In this document: positions 17,709-26,538 of the stretch, in pieces | Position numbering within the stretch: the first letter of the stretch is position 1 | Layout: every line of letters begins with the position of its first letter | NCBI RefSeq assembly: GCF_900187505.1 | Contig: NZ_FYDL01000025.1 | Location: forward strand, 1-53,260 | Source: Pseudomonas sp. Irchel s3h17 | GTDB lineage: Bacteria > Pseudomonadota > Gammaproteobacteria > Pseudomonadales > Pseudomonadaceae | Length of the DNA stretch: 53,260 nt | Direction: 5' to 3' | Notes under the pieces: generated by a model | Told to the model about the DNA's origin: nothing | The model's input: only the letters and a program-made list of their open reading frames with translations | The model's database searches: none | Position numbers and translations under genes: made by a program

Positions 17709-19088
17709 ATGCGTTGTCTGTTGTTCGCGTGTCTGCTGCTCGGCTCCACCTGCTCATGGGCCCTGGACCGCTTTCAGGTTGAAGGTTACGTGCTGCCAAA
17801 CGGCCTGCAGATCCTGCTCAAACCCGGCAGTGAGCGCGGCCATGTCGCCATTCGTCTGGTGGTTGGGGTTGGCCTTGATGATTTCGCCTGCGCCGACAAG
17901 GAACTGCCTCACCTGCTTGAGCATGTGCTGTTCAGCGGCATCGACGCCGGGGGCGAGGGTGGGCTTGAAGAGCGCATGCAGGGGCTGGGGGGTGAGTGGA
18001 ACGCCTACACCAGCAATGCCGACACCACCTTCGTCATCGAAGCCCCGGCGAAAAACCAGCGTAAGGTCCTGGACGTCCTGTTGGCACTGCTGACCGAAAC
18101 CCGCATCTACGACACGGCCATCCGCGCCGCCAAACAGGTGGTTGAACGTGAAGATGGTGGCCACTACACCCACCTGCAACGCTGGCTCGACCGCCAGGAC
18201 CTCGGCCACACGGCCAGTAATCAGCTGGCCGTGGAGTTGGGCCTCAAGTGCCCGGAGCGGGCCGAAGTCCATCATCTGACCCGCGAACAATTGAAGAAGG
18301 TGCGCAAGGACTGGTATGCCCCCAATAACATGACGCTGATTGTCGTGGGCGACCTCGATCGCCTGCTGCCGGCCTACCTGGAGCGCACTTTCGGTCAACT
18401 CAAGCCGATCGAGCCCACCGCGCATCCGCCCCTGCCGCAGATCCAGAACACCGCCCAGGCCCGGCGCAACCTGATCCACGGATGGGTGGGCGACGGTGCC
18501 AGGCTGCACTGGCTGCTCCCGGAGCCGGTGCTCGACGATCAGTACGACGAGACCTTCGATCTGCTCAAGGACTACCTCGACTGGGCGCTTTACCGTCAGC
18601 TACGGCTTGCGCACGGCTTGTCCTATGGCCCCTCCGCCGAACGCGAAGTGTTCGGCGGCGTAGGCTTCATGAGCCTCAATGCGGATCTTGAGCGCGATGA
18701 CCTGCCGCAGGCGCAGCAGGTCCTGGAGGAGCTCAAGGCCGACCTGCTGAAAAACGGCCTCGACCCTGTCGGCTTCGAGCGCCTGAAACAGGCAGCCATT
18801 GCCCGGCAGGCCTGGGTCGTGCAAGGCAACAGCGGATTGGCCGACTACTACTGGAGCGCCCTGTCAGACTATGAGGACGGGCGCTTCGACAACCCGGCCA
18901 GACGCTTGCGTGCGGTAACGCTCAAACAGGCCAACCTGGCCTTGCATGCACTGCTCGACCAGCCGGGTTACCTGCGGATCGAGAAGCCACTGCTCAGCGA
19001 TGACCAGGTGCTGTGGTTGTTGGGTGGCATGTTGGGGGGGTTGGTATTCGGTGTGCTGGGCTGGCGCCGGTATCGCAGGCACCCGTAG
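17709..19088 (+). CDS. M16-family zinc metallopeptidase, exported and C-terminally membrane-anchored
   Basis: A 459-aa pitrilysin/insulinase-type peptidase. HLLEH at 68-72 is the inverted zinc motif, and Glu146 in VVEREDGG is the third ligand at the usual spacing of about 74 residues. A signal peptide (MRCLLFACLLLGSTCSWA) precedes it, and a hydrophobic helix (LLGGMLGGLVFGVLGW) with a basic tail ends it, suggesting a periplasmic enzyme anchored in the inner membrane. ATG 17709 has AGGAAGG upstream; ATG 17667 is possible but spoils the signal peptide. Substrate unknown. Confidence 0.87.
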   Translation: MRCLLFACLLLGSTCSWALDRFQVEGYVLPNGLQILLKPGSERGHVAIRLVVGVGLDDFACADKELPHLLEHVLFSGIDAGGEGGLEERMQGLGGEWNAYTSNADTTFVIEAPAKNQRKVLDVLLALLTETRIYDTAIRAAKQVVEREDGGHYTHLQRWLDRQDLGHTASNQLAVELGLKCPERAEVHHLTREQLKKVRKDWYAPNNMTLIVVGDLDRLLPAYLERTFGQLKPIEPTAHPPLPQIQNTAQARRNLIHGWVGDGARLHWLLPEPVLDDQYDETFDLLKDYLDWALYRQLRLAHGLSYGPSAEREVFGGVGFMSLNADLERDDLPQAQQVLEELKADLLKNGLDPVGFERLKQAAIARQAWVVQGNSGLADYYWSALSDYEDGRFDNPARRLRAVTLKQANLALHALLDQPGYLRIEKPLLSDDQVLWLLGGMLGGLVFGVLGWRRYRRHP

Positions 19089-19190
19089 CGATCGCAAGGG
19101 CACTGGCTCCCTCGCCACAGGCTTCTCGCAACATCAGTGTGCCAGCGGTATCCTGTGCGGGTTTTTCCCTTGAGCACTGTGAACCGTCCA

Positions 19191-20234
19191 ATGCCTAATC
19201 TCCCCCAGACCGTACAGCGCATTCTCGAACTGATGAAGCGCTACCCCGGGGTCATTGCCTTGGGTGGTTTCATCTCGGGGGTCGGCAGCTTCATCCTGGT
19301 TGATCGCCAACAAGGCCTGGCGACCTGGATTGCAATCATCATGCTGGTCAGTTGGGTCTGGCTGATGCTGGAAAACAGCCTGACCGAGCTCTTCGCCAAG
19401 GTGTTCAAGCGCGAAATCCCGCAGCCCCTGCTGCGCTATGCCACGCAGATGATCCACCAGGAAAGCCTGTTCTTCGTCCTGCCGTTCTTTTTCATCACCA
19501 CCGCCTGGAACAGCGGGCAACTGGTGTTCACCGGGCTGCTCGGCGCCGCGGCGCTGATCTCGATCATCGACCCCCTGTACTACAAGTGGCTGGCACCGCG
19601 GCGCTGGTTGTTCCTGGCCATGCACACCCTGACGCTGTTCGCCGCCCTGCTGACCGCACTGCCGATCATCCTGCACCTGACCACTGCGCAGAGCTTCAAG
19701 CTGGCACTGGGCACCGCCATGCTGCTGTCGTTCCCGAGCCTGGCCTCGATCTTTCCGATTCGCACACTGCGCGGCGGGCTGAGCGTGCTGTGCATCACCC
19801 TGGTCATCGGGGCGACCGGCTGGTTCATGCGCTCGTGGGTTCCGCCGGCCACCTTGTGGATGACCGAGGTGGCCATCAGCACCCAACTGCAGGACCGTAC
19901 GCCAGGCGACAGCCTGCATCAGGTCAGCGTTGCCCAGTTGAGCCGCGATGGTCTGTACGCCTACACCGCGATCAACGCCCCACGCGGGCTGGACGAGCGG
20001 ATTTATCACGTCTGGAAGTTCAACGGCAAAGAGGTCGACCGCATTGCCCTGGATATCCACGGCGGGCGCAAGGAAGGCTACCGGGCCTGGACCCACAAGC
20101 AGAATTTCCCCGGGAATCCGGTCGGCAAATGGCAGGTTCAGGTACTGACCGAAGACGGCCAGGTGATTGGTGTCCTGCGCTTCGTCGTGAGCGACGCAGG
20201 TCAAGACAATCAAGTGCCGAACGAGGCAAAGTAA
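19191..20234 (+). CDS. DUF5924/DUF2914-type membrane protein
   Basis: A 347-aa protein with about seven transmembrane helices in the first 220 residues, followed by a soluble domain with an RIYHVWKFNGKEVDRI strand pattern and GKWQVQVLTEDGQVIG, typical of DUF2914. The last domain is probably periplasmic. Function is unknown. ATG 19191 begins the conserved region; the open frame extends back to 19137. It lies 54 bases upstream of the lipid-transport operon, in the same direction, so joint transcription is possible. Confidence 0.8.
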   Translation: MPNLPQTVQRILELMKRYPGVIALGGFISGVGSFILVDRQQGLATWIAIIMLVSWVWLMLENSLTELFAKVFKREIPQPLLRYATQMIHQESLFFVLPFFFITTAWNSGQLVFTGLLGAAALISIIDPLYYKWLAPRRWLFLAMHTLTLFAALLTALPIILHLTTAQSFKLALGTAMLLSFPSLASIFPIRTLRGGLSVLCITLVIGATGWFMRSWVPPATLWMTEVAISTQLQDRTPGDSLHQVSVAQLSRDGLYAYTAINAPRGLDERIYHVWKFNGKEVDRIALDIHGGRKEGYRAWTHKQNFPGNPVGKWQVQVLTEDGQVIGVLRFVVSDAGQDNQVPNEAK

Positions 20235-20288
20235 CGGGGATCGTGCTATTACGTAGCACTGCGTTTCAGCCGAACAAGCAAGGAGCTT

Positions 20289-21434
20289 ATGAGCAACACG
20301 ATAACCGGCAGTGCCCGACTCGACACCTCGCAGACCCCTGCGCTGCTGAGGATCACGGGGGACTGGACGCTCGCCCATTACGCCGACCTCAAGCGCCTGA
20401 GCGAAACCCTCAAGGGTCAATACGACGAGCGCACCACCATTGACCTTAATGGACTGGGCGTACTCGACACGGCAGGTGCTTCCCTGCTGGTCGAACTGCT
20501 GGGGGCCGAGCGCCTCGGCAAGTCGGCCGAACACCCCGACTGCAGCCTGTCTGCCGCCGACCGCGCGCTGCTGCAAACGGTCTATTGCTCAATGGCCGAC
20601 TTCTGCATCCCCGTCAAAGAGCCCGACATCAGCGTCGGCATCCAGCTGCTGACCCGGATCGGTCGCGCTGTCGATATCGTCTGGCAAGACACCCTGCAAC
20701 TGCTGGGCTTTGTCGGCCTGATCCTGGAAACCATCGCCCGTGGGCTGTTTCGCCCCAAGCGCTGGCGGATCACCCCGATGGTGGCACACATCGAACAAAC
20801 CGGGCTCGACGCCGCCCCCATCGTTGCCTTGCTGACCTTCCTGGTGGGCGCGGTGGTGGCGTTCCTCGGGGCGACGGTACTCGCCAGCTTTGGCGCGAGC
20901 ATTTTTACCGTGGACCTGGTGGCCTTCTCGTTTTTACGTGAATTTGGCGTATTGCTGACCGCGATCCTCATGGCTGGCCGCACTGCCAGTGCCTTCACCG
21001 CGCAAATCGGCTCCATGAAGGCCAACGAAGAAATCGATGCCATCCGCACCCTGGGCCTGGACCCGACCGAGTTGCTGGTGGTGCCACGGGTGCTGGCGTT
21101 GCTGGTGGCTCTGCCCATGCTGACGTTCCTGGCCATGCTCTCGGGGATTGTCGGCGGCGGGGTGGTCTGCGCCCTCTCGCTGGATATCTCGCCGGCGATG
21201 TTCCTGTCCTTGCTGCAATCGGACATTGGCGTTCAGCACTTTCTGGTGGGCATGGTCAAAGCACCGATCTTCGCCTTCCTGATCGCCGCCATCGGCTGCC
21301 TGGAAGGCTTCAAGGTCAGCGGCAGCGCCGAGTCCGTGGGCGCGCACACGACCTCAAGCGTGGTGCAGTCGATTTTTGTGGTGATCGTGCTGGATGCGGT
21401 GGCCGCGCTGTTCTTTATGGAGATGGGCTGGTGA
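20289..21434 (+). CDS. MlaE-family ABC permease with N-terminal STAS domain
   Basis: A 381-aa permease of the MCE/Mla lipid-transport type. Residues 1-100 form a STAS domain (TIDLNGLGVLDTAGASLLVELL); the permease part follows with the EIDAIRTLGLDPTELLVVPRVLA motif that contacts the ATPase. The E. coli homologue MlaE lacks a fused STAS domain, having MlaB as a separate protein. First of four overlapping genes (permease, ATPase, MCE protein, lipoprotein). Confidence 0.9.
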   Translation: MSNTITGSARLDTSQTPALLRITGDWTLAHYADLKRLSETLKGQYDERTTIDLNGLGVLDTAGASLLVELLGAERLGKSAEHPDCSLSAADRALLQTVYCSMADFCIPVKEPDISVGIQLLTRIGRAVDIVWQDTLQLLGFVGLILETIARGLFRPKRWRITPMVAHIEQTGLDAAPIVALLTFLVGAVVAFLGATVLASFGASIFTVDLVAFSFLREFGVLLTAILMAGRTASAFTAQIGSMKANEEIDAIRTLGLDPTELLVVPRVLALLVALPMLTFLAMLSGIVGGGVVCALSLDISPAMFLSLLQSDIGVQHFLVGMVKAPIFAFLIAAIGCLEGFKVSGSAESVGAHTTSSVVQSIFVVIVLDAVAALFFMEMGW

Positions 21435-22234
21435 GTCGCTTACCCCGTGCACCCGCCGAGGCGGTGATCGAAGTCCGTGGGCTGTGCAACCGCTTCGGCA
21501 AGCAGAGCGTGCATGAGAACCTCGATCTGGATCTGTACAAGGGCGAGATCCTCGCCGTAGTGGGTGGTTCCGGTAGCGGCAAGTCGGTATTGCTGCGCAG
21601 CATCGTCGGCCTGCGCCAGCCCAGCGAAGGCAACGTGACGGTATTTGGCAAGAACCTGCCCAGCCTGTCGGAGCATGAGCGTTCAATGGTCGAGCGGCGC
21701 TTCGGCGTGTTGTTCCAGAAGGGCGCATTGTTCTCGTCGCTGACCGTGACGGAAAACGTCGCGCTGCCACTGATCGAACACGCCGGGCTGAGCCGCGACG
21801 ATGCCGAGCACCTGGCTGCCGTGAAACTGGCCCTCGCCGGCTTGCCCCTGTCGGCGGCCGACAAGTACCCGGCCTCGCTGTCCGGCGGCATGATCAAACG
21901 TGCCGCACTGGCCCGGGCACTGGCGCTGGACCCGGACATCCTGTTTCTCGATGAGCCGACCGCGGGCCTCGACCCTATCGGTGCAGCCGCATTCGACCAG
22001 TTGATCCTGACGCTACGCGATGCGCTGGGACTGAGTGTGTTCCTGGTGACCCACGACCTCGACACGCTCTACACCATCACCGACCGGGTGGCGGTACTGG
22101 CGCAGAAAAAGGTGCTGGTGGCCGATGCCATCGACGTCGTGTCCGAGACCAACGACCCGTGGATTCACGAATACTTCCATGGCCCACGCGGCCGCGCGGC
22201 GCTGACAGCCGCTTCACAGCTCAACGAGGTATGA
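21431..22234 (+). CDS. MlaF-type ABC transporter ATPase
   Basis: A 267-aa ATPase with Walker A GGSGSGKS, signature LSGGMIKRAALARAL, Walker B DILFLDEPTAGLDP and the switch His in LVTHDLDTL. It starts at GTG 21431 inside the end of the permease gene (4-base overlap), which fixes their stoichiometry. It powers lipid movement by the MCE complex. This operon is distinct from the canonical six-gene mla cluster because it ends in a PqiC-type lipoprotein. Confidence 0.93.
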   Translation: MSRLPRAPAEAVIEVRGLCNRFGKQSVHENLDLDLYKGEILAVVGGSGSGKSVLLRSIVGLRQPSEGNVTVFGKNLPSLSEHERSMVERRFGVLFQKGALFSSLTVTENVALPLIEHAGLSRDDAEHLAAVKLALAGLPLSAADKYPASLSGGMIKRAALARALALDPDILFLDEPTAGLDPIGAAAFDQLILTLRDALGLSVFLVTHDLDTLYTITDRVAVLAQKKVLVADAIDVVSETNDPWIHEYFHGPRGRAALTAASQLNEV

Positions 22235-22235
22235 C

Positions 22236-23174
22236 ATGGAAACCCGAGCCCATCATGTATTGATCGGCCTGTTCACCGTAATCATCGTGGCCGGCGCCTT
22301 GCTGTTCGGCCTGTGGCTGGCCAAGTCCAGTGTCGACACGGAGTTCAAGGATTATGAAGTCGTCTTCAACGAGGCCGTGAGCGGCCTGTCCAAAGGCAGC
22401 GCGGTGCAATACAGCGGGATCAAGGTCGGCGATGTGGTGAGCTTGCGCCTGGACCCCGACGATCCCCGCCGGGTGCTGGCACGGATTCGCCTGGGTAGCG
22501 ACACCCCGATCAAGGAAGACACTCGGGCCAAACTGGCACTGACCGGCATTACGGGCACCTCGATCATCCAGCTCAGCGGCGGCACCCCCAAAAGCCCGGA
22601 ACTGCAAGGCAAGGACGGTCAATTGCCGGTCATCGTCGCCTCGCCGTCGCCCATCGCACGGTTGCTGGACAACAGCGAAGACGTGATGAGCAGCATCAAC
22701 CGGCTGCTGTACAACGCCAACCAGATGCTGTCGCCGGAAAACGTCGAACGCCTGAGCAAGACCCTCGATCATCTGGAACAAACCACCGGGGCCATTGCCG
22801 ACCAGCGCGGCGATATCCGCCAGGCCATGCAACAACTGGCGGTTGTCGGCAAACAGGCCGGTGCCGCCATGGAACAAACCGCCGCGTTGATGCGTAACGC
22901 CAATGGCCTGCTCAATGACCAGGGCAAACAGATGTTCGGCAGTGCCGAGCACGCCATGAAATCCCTGGAGCAGAGCACGGCGACCATCAACACGCTGCTG
23001 AGCAGCAATCAGGACGCATTGAACAACGGCATGCAAGGGCTCAACGGCCTGGCACCGGCCGTGCGCGAACTGCGCGACACCCTGAGTTCGCTGCGGGCCA
23101 TTTCACGTCGCCTCGAAGCCAACCCCGGCGGCTACCTGCTGGGCGGCGACAATGACAAGGAGTTCACACCATGA
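22236..23174 (+). CDS. MlaD/MCE-domain protein
   Basis: A 312-aa protein with one N-terminal transmembrane helix (LIGLFTVIIVAGALLFGLWLA), one MCE domain (about residues 40-120, containing GLSKGSAVQYSGIKVGDVV) and a long helical C-terminal part rich in Gln, Met and Asn. MCE proteins form periplasmic hexamers that shuttle lipids across the envelope. Its end overlaps the lipoprotein gene by four bases. Confidence 0.92.
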   Translation: METRAHHVLIGLFTVIIVAGALLFGLWLAKSSVDTEFKDYEVVFNEAVSGLSKGSAVQYSGIKVGDVVSLRLDPDDPRRVLARIRLGSDTPIKEDTRAKLALTGITGTSIIQLSGGTPKSPELQGKDGQLPVIVASPSPIARLLDNSEDVMSSINRLLYNANQMLSPENVERLSKTLDHLEQTTGAIADQRGDIRQAMQQLAVVGKQAGAAMEQTAALMRNANGLLNDQGKQMFGSAEHAMKSLEQSTATINTLLSSNQDALNNGMQGLNGLAPAVRELRDTLSSLRAISRRLEANPGGYLLGGDNDKEFTP

Positions 23175-23809
23175 AGGGTGTCTACCGCACTTTTGCCCAC
23201 GGCACGCTGCTCGCAAGCCTGGCACTGACCAGCGCCTGCTCGATCCTCCCCAAACCGGAGCCACAGGATATCTATCGCCTGCCTGCGGCCCAGGATAGCG
23301 CGCCGTCGACCCACGCCAATCCGGTGCGCTGGTCGCTGAAGGTTGCCAAACCACAGGCAGGTGACGTGCTGAACAACGCCAAGATCGCCGTGATCCCGCA
23401 AGGTGACCTGATCAGCAGCTACAAGGCTTCGCGCTGGAGCGACACGACACCGATCCTGCTGCGCAACCGCCTGCTCGACGGTTTTGCCCAGGACGGTCGA
23501 GTAGGCCTGCTGAGCACCGACGACAGCAACTTCCAGACAGACCTGGAACTGGGCGGCAACCTGCAAGCCTTCCAGACCGAATACCAGGGCAACCATGCAC
23601 AGGTGGTGATTCGCCTGGATGCATTGCTGGTGCGTGGCACCGACCAGCGCATCCTCGCCAGCCGGCGCTTTGAAGTGCGCCAGCCATTGAACGATGTGAA
23701 AGTGCCCGCCGTGGTGAGCGGGTTCGGCCTGGCCGGCGATACGCTGACCAGGCAGGTGATTGCCTGGACCGTGGAGCAGGGGCAGAAAAACACCCCGGCA
23801 AGACCCTGA
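23171..23809 (+). CDS. ABC-type transport auxiliary lipoprotein (PqiC/LetC-like)
   Basis: A 212-aa lipoprotein with lipobox LTSAC at about residue 21-25 (Cys25 lipidated) and the ABC-transport auxiliary domain (DIYRLPAAQ at the start, later RLDALLVRGTDQRILASRRF). It probably docks the MCE hexamer to the outer membrane. It closes the four-gene operon; the next gene is convergent. Confidence 0.9.
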   Translation: MKGVYRTFAHGTLLASLALTSACSILPKPEPQDIYRLPAAQDSAPSTHANPVRWSLKVAKPQAGDVLNNAKIAVIPQGDLISSYKASRWSDTTPILLRNRLLDGFAQDGRVGLLSTDDSNFQTDLELGGNLQAFQTEYQGNHAQVVIRLDALLVRGTDQRILASRRFEVRQPLNDVKVPAVVSGFGLAGDTLTRQVIAWTVEQGQKNTPARP

Positions 23810-23828
23810 CCCGACGGGTGATTCCGGC

Positions 23829-25058
23829 TCAGCCAAAGAACCAGTAGCACACCCCGATCGCGCCCAGCACGCCGGCGAGTTCCGCCAGCAGGGCGCAGCC
23901 CACGGCGTGCCGCGCGCGCTGGATGCCCACGGCGCCGAAGTACACCGCCAGCACATAGAAGGTGGTTTCGGTACTGCCCTGAACCGTCGCCGCGACCAGT
24001 GCCGGGAAGCTGTCCACCCCCGACGTTTTCATGGTTTCGATCAACATGGCCCTTGCCGCGCTGCCCGAGAACGGCTTGACCATCGCCGTCGGCAGGGCGT
24101 CGACGAAGCGGGTGTCCCAGCCAGCCCACTCCACCAGATGACGAATCCCGTCCAGGCCGAAGTCCAGCGCGCCGGAGGCCCGCAGCACACCCACCGCACA
24201 GAGCATCGCCACCAGGTACGGCAGCAGGTTCTTGGCCACGTCGAAGCCTTCCTTGGCACCCTCGACGAATGTTTCGTAGACCTTGACCTTGCGCAGTCCG
24301 CCGATCACCAGAAACACGATGATCAGCCCGAACAGCGTCAGGTTGCCAAGGATCGACGACAGGCCGGCCAGCGCGGTGGCTGAGAGCGTCGCCAGCAAGG
24401 CCATGAAGGCACCCAGTACCAGCGCACCCGGAATCAGATAAGCCAGCACCACCGGGTCCCACAGGCGCAGACGCTGCACGAACGCCACCGACAACAGGCC
24501 GACCAGGGTCGAGCAACTGGTCGCCAACAGGATAGGCAGGAACACCAGGGTCGGATCGGGCGCGCCTTGCTGGGCGCGGTACATGAAGATGGTCACCGGC
24601 AACAGGGTCAGTGACGACGCGTTAAGCACCAGGAACAGAATCTGCGCGTTACTGGCCACCGTTGCACTGGGGTTGAGCTCCTGCAACGCCTTCATGGCCT
24701 TGAGCCCGATCGGCGTGGCGGCGTTGTCCAGGCCCAGGCCGTTGGCCGCAAAGTTGAGGGTGATCAGGCCGATGGCCGGATGGCCGGCCGGTACTTCCGG
24801 CATCAGGCGCAGGAACAGTGGCCCCAGGGCCTTGGCCAGCCATTCGACGATACCGGCCTTCTCGGCGATTTTCAGAAAGCCCAGCCACAGGGTCAAGGTG
24901 CCGAACAACAGCACCATCACTTCGACCGACAGCTTGGCCATGGCGAAGATGCTTTCCACCATCGCCGCGAAGATCCCAGCATTGCCACCGATCAGCCACT
25001 GCGCCAGTGCCGAAACGGCCGCCACGACGAAAAAGCCAAGCCACAGGCCATTGAGCAT
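23829..25058 (-). CDS. fused SpmA-SpmB (nucleoside-recognition/Gate domain) membrane protein
   Basis: A 409-aa polytopic protein combining SpmA-like and SpmB-like halves: each half has a Gate-domain segment (NFAANGLGLDNAATPIGLKA in the first, STETTFYVLAVYFGAVG in the second). In Bacillus spmA and spmB are separate sporulation genes; the fusion is usual in Proteobacteria, where the role is unknown. Transport of a small molecule is assumed from the Gate domain. Confidence 0.85.
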   Translation of the reverse strand: MLNGLWLGFFVVAAVSALAQWLIGGNAGIFAAMVESIFAMAKLSVEVMVLLFGTLTLWLGFLKIAEKAGIVEWLAKALGPLFLRLMPEVPAGHPAIGLITLNFAANGLGLDNAATPIGLKAMKALQELNPSATVASNAQILFLVLNASSLTLLPVTIFMYRAQQGAPDPTLVFLPILLATSCSTLVGLLSVAFVQRLRLWDPVVLAYLIPGALVLGAFMALLATLSATALAGLSSILGNLTLFGLIIVFLVIGGLRKVKVYETFVEGAKEGFDVAKNLLPYLVAMLCAVGVLRASGALDFGLDGIRHLVEWAGWDTRFVDALPTAMVKPFSGSAARAMLIETMKTSGVDSFPALVAATVQGSTETTFYVLAVYFGAVGIQRARHAVGCALLAELAGVLGAIGVCYWFFG

Positions 25059-25110
25059 CAGTCAAATTCCCCCAAAAGATGCGCGAATGATAGCGGGGTG
25101 GGCAGAAACG

Positions 25111-25138
25111 ACAAACCCCGGATTTCTCCGGGGTTTGT
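25111..25138 (-). terminator. terminator after gltP
   Basis: ACAAACCCCGGA (25111-25122) and TCCGGGGTTTGT (25127-25138) form a perfect 12-base stem with a 4-base loop. It lies between the gltP stop and the next minus-strand start. Confidence 0.82.
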
Positions 25139-25141
25139 GGG

Positions 25142-25195
25142 CCGGACGCAAAGCGTCCGGGGGATGCATTCCCACGCAGGGCGCGGGAACGATCA
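25142..25195. repeat. REP-like intergenic repeat
   Basis: CCGGACGC and GCGTCCGG (25142-25160) form a small palindrome. It is followed by GCATTCCCACGC ... GCGGGAACGATCA (25166-25195), which matches a REP-type intergenic repeat I know from fluorescens-group genomes. Copies elsewhere in the genome cannot be counted from this window. Confidence 0.6.
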
Positions 25196-25206
25196 TGTAG
25201 GCGAAC

Positions 25207-26538
25207 TCAGTTGCTGGAAGTCTCGCCGGCCGGCAGCTTCTCTTTGCTGCGCCAGTGCGGCAGGGAGTTCCAGTAGCGCTGGCCCTTGGCATCGTCGTAC
25301 ATGCCTTCCCAACGCGCGATAACCAGTACGGCCAAGGCGTTGCCGATCACGTTCAGTGCGGTACGAGCCATGTCCATGATGCGGTCGACACCCGCGATGA
25401 ACGCCAGGCCTTCCAACGGAATACCCACGCTGCCCAGAGTGGCCAGCAGCACCACGAAGGACACGCCCGGTACGCCGGCGATACCTTTGGAGGTGACCAT
25501 CAGGGTCAGTACCAGCAACAGTTGCTGGCTGATCGACAGGTCGATGCCGTACAGCTGGGCAATGAAGATTGCCGCGATGCTCTGGTACAGGGTCGAACCG
25601 TCGAGGTTGAACGAGTAACCGGTCGGCACCACGAAGCTGCAAATGGCTTTCGGCGCACCGTAGGCTTCCATCTTCTCGATCACGCGCGGCAGCACGGTTT
25701 CCGAGCTCGCGGTGGAGTAGGCCAGCACCAGCTCATCCTTGAAGATGCGTATCAGCTTGAGCACCGAGAAACCGAACAGGCGTGCGATCAGGCCCAGAAC
25801 GACAAAGCCGAAGAAGGCAATGGCGGCGTAAACCAGGATCACCAGCTTGGCCAGCGGCAGCAGGGACGCGAAGCCGAAGTTGGCAACGGTCACCGCGATC
25901 AGTGCGAATACACCGATCGGCGCGTAGTTCATGATCATGTGAGTGACCTTGAACATGCTTTCCGATACGCCCTGGAACATCTTCACCAGCGGATCGCGCA
26001 GGTCGGACTGCAGGCTCGACAGACCGAGGCCGAACAGGACCGAGAAGAAGATGATCGGCAGCATCTCGCCACGCGCCATGGCAGCAAAGATGTTCGACGG
26101 AATCAGGTTGAGGATGGTTTCGACGAACGCATGTTCATGCTGAACCTCGGCCGCCGTCGCCTGGTACTTGGAAATATCCACAGTCCCCAGGGTGCTCATG
26201 TCGATGCCCGAGCCCGGGTGGAACAGGTTGGCCAGCACCAGACCCACCAGAATGGCGATGGTGGTGACGATTTCGAAGTAAATGATGGTCTTCAGACCAA
26301 TGCGCCCGAGCTTCTTCGCATCACCCACGCCAGCGATACCAACGATCAGCGAGGAGATCACGATCGGGATCACGATCATCTTGATGAGACGGATAAAGAT
26401 ATCGCCCGCCGGTTGCAGGACGTTGCTGATCCACCAGGCTTTTTCCGCACTGAAATGGTTGAGCACTGCGCCGATTGCTATACCCAGGACCAGACCGATG
26501 AGGATCTGCCAGGCGAGGCTAAGCTTTGCCTTCTTCAT
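25207..26538 (-). CDS. gltP: GltP-type glutamate/aspartate (dicarboxylate):cation symporter
   Basis: A 443-aa member of the dicarboxylate/amino acid:cation symporter family. STASSETVLPRV (re-entrant loop) and GYSFNLDGSTLYQ (the NMDGT-like ion site) are present, with about eight helices and two hairpins. The mature start is MKKAKLSLAWQ at 26538; the open frame extends 13 codons upstream without homology. Glutamate/aspartate is the likely substrate from family and from position near algB in Pseudomonas; other dicarboxylates are possible. Confidence 0.88.
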   Translation of the reverse strand: MKKAKLSLAWQILIGLVLGIAIGAVLNHFSAEKAWWISNVLQPAGDIFIRLIKMIVIPIVISSLIVGIAGVGDAKKLGRIGLKTIIYFEIVTTIAILVGLVLANLFHPGSGIDMSTLGTVDISKYQATAAEVQHEHAFVETILNLIPSNIFAAMARGEMLPIIFFSVLFGLGLSSLQSDLRDPLVKMFQGVSESMFKVTHMIMNYAPIGVFALIAVTVANFGFASLLPLAKLVILVYAAIAFFGFVVLGLIARLFGFSVLKLIRIFKDELVLAYSTASSETVLPRVIEKMEAYGAPKAICSFVVPTGYSFNLDGSTLYQSIAAIFIAQLYGIDLSISQQLLLVLTLMVTSKGIAGVPGVSFVVLLATLGSVGIPLEGLAFIAGVDRIMDMARTALNVIGNALAVLVIARWEGMYDDAKGQRYWNSLPHWRSKEKLPAGETSSN

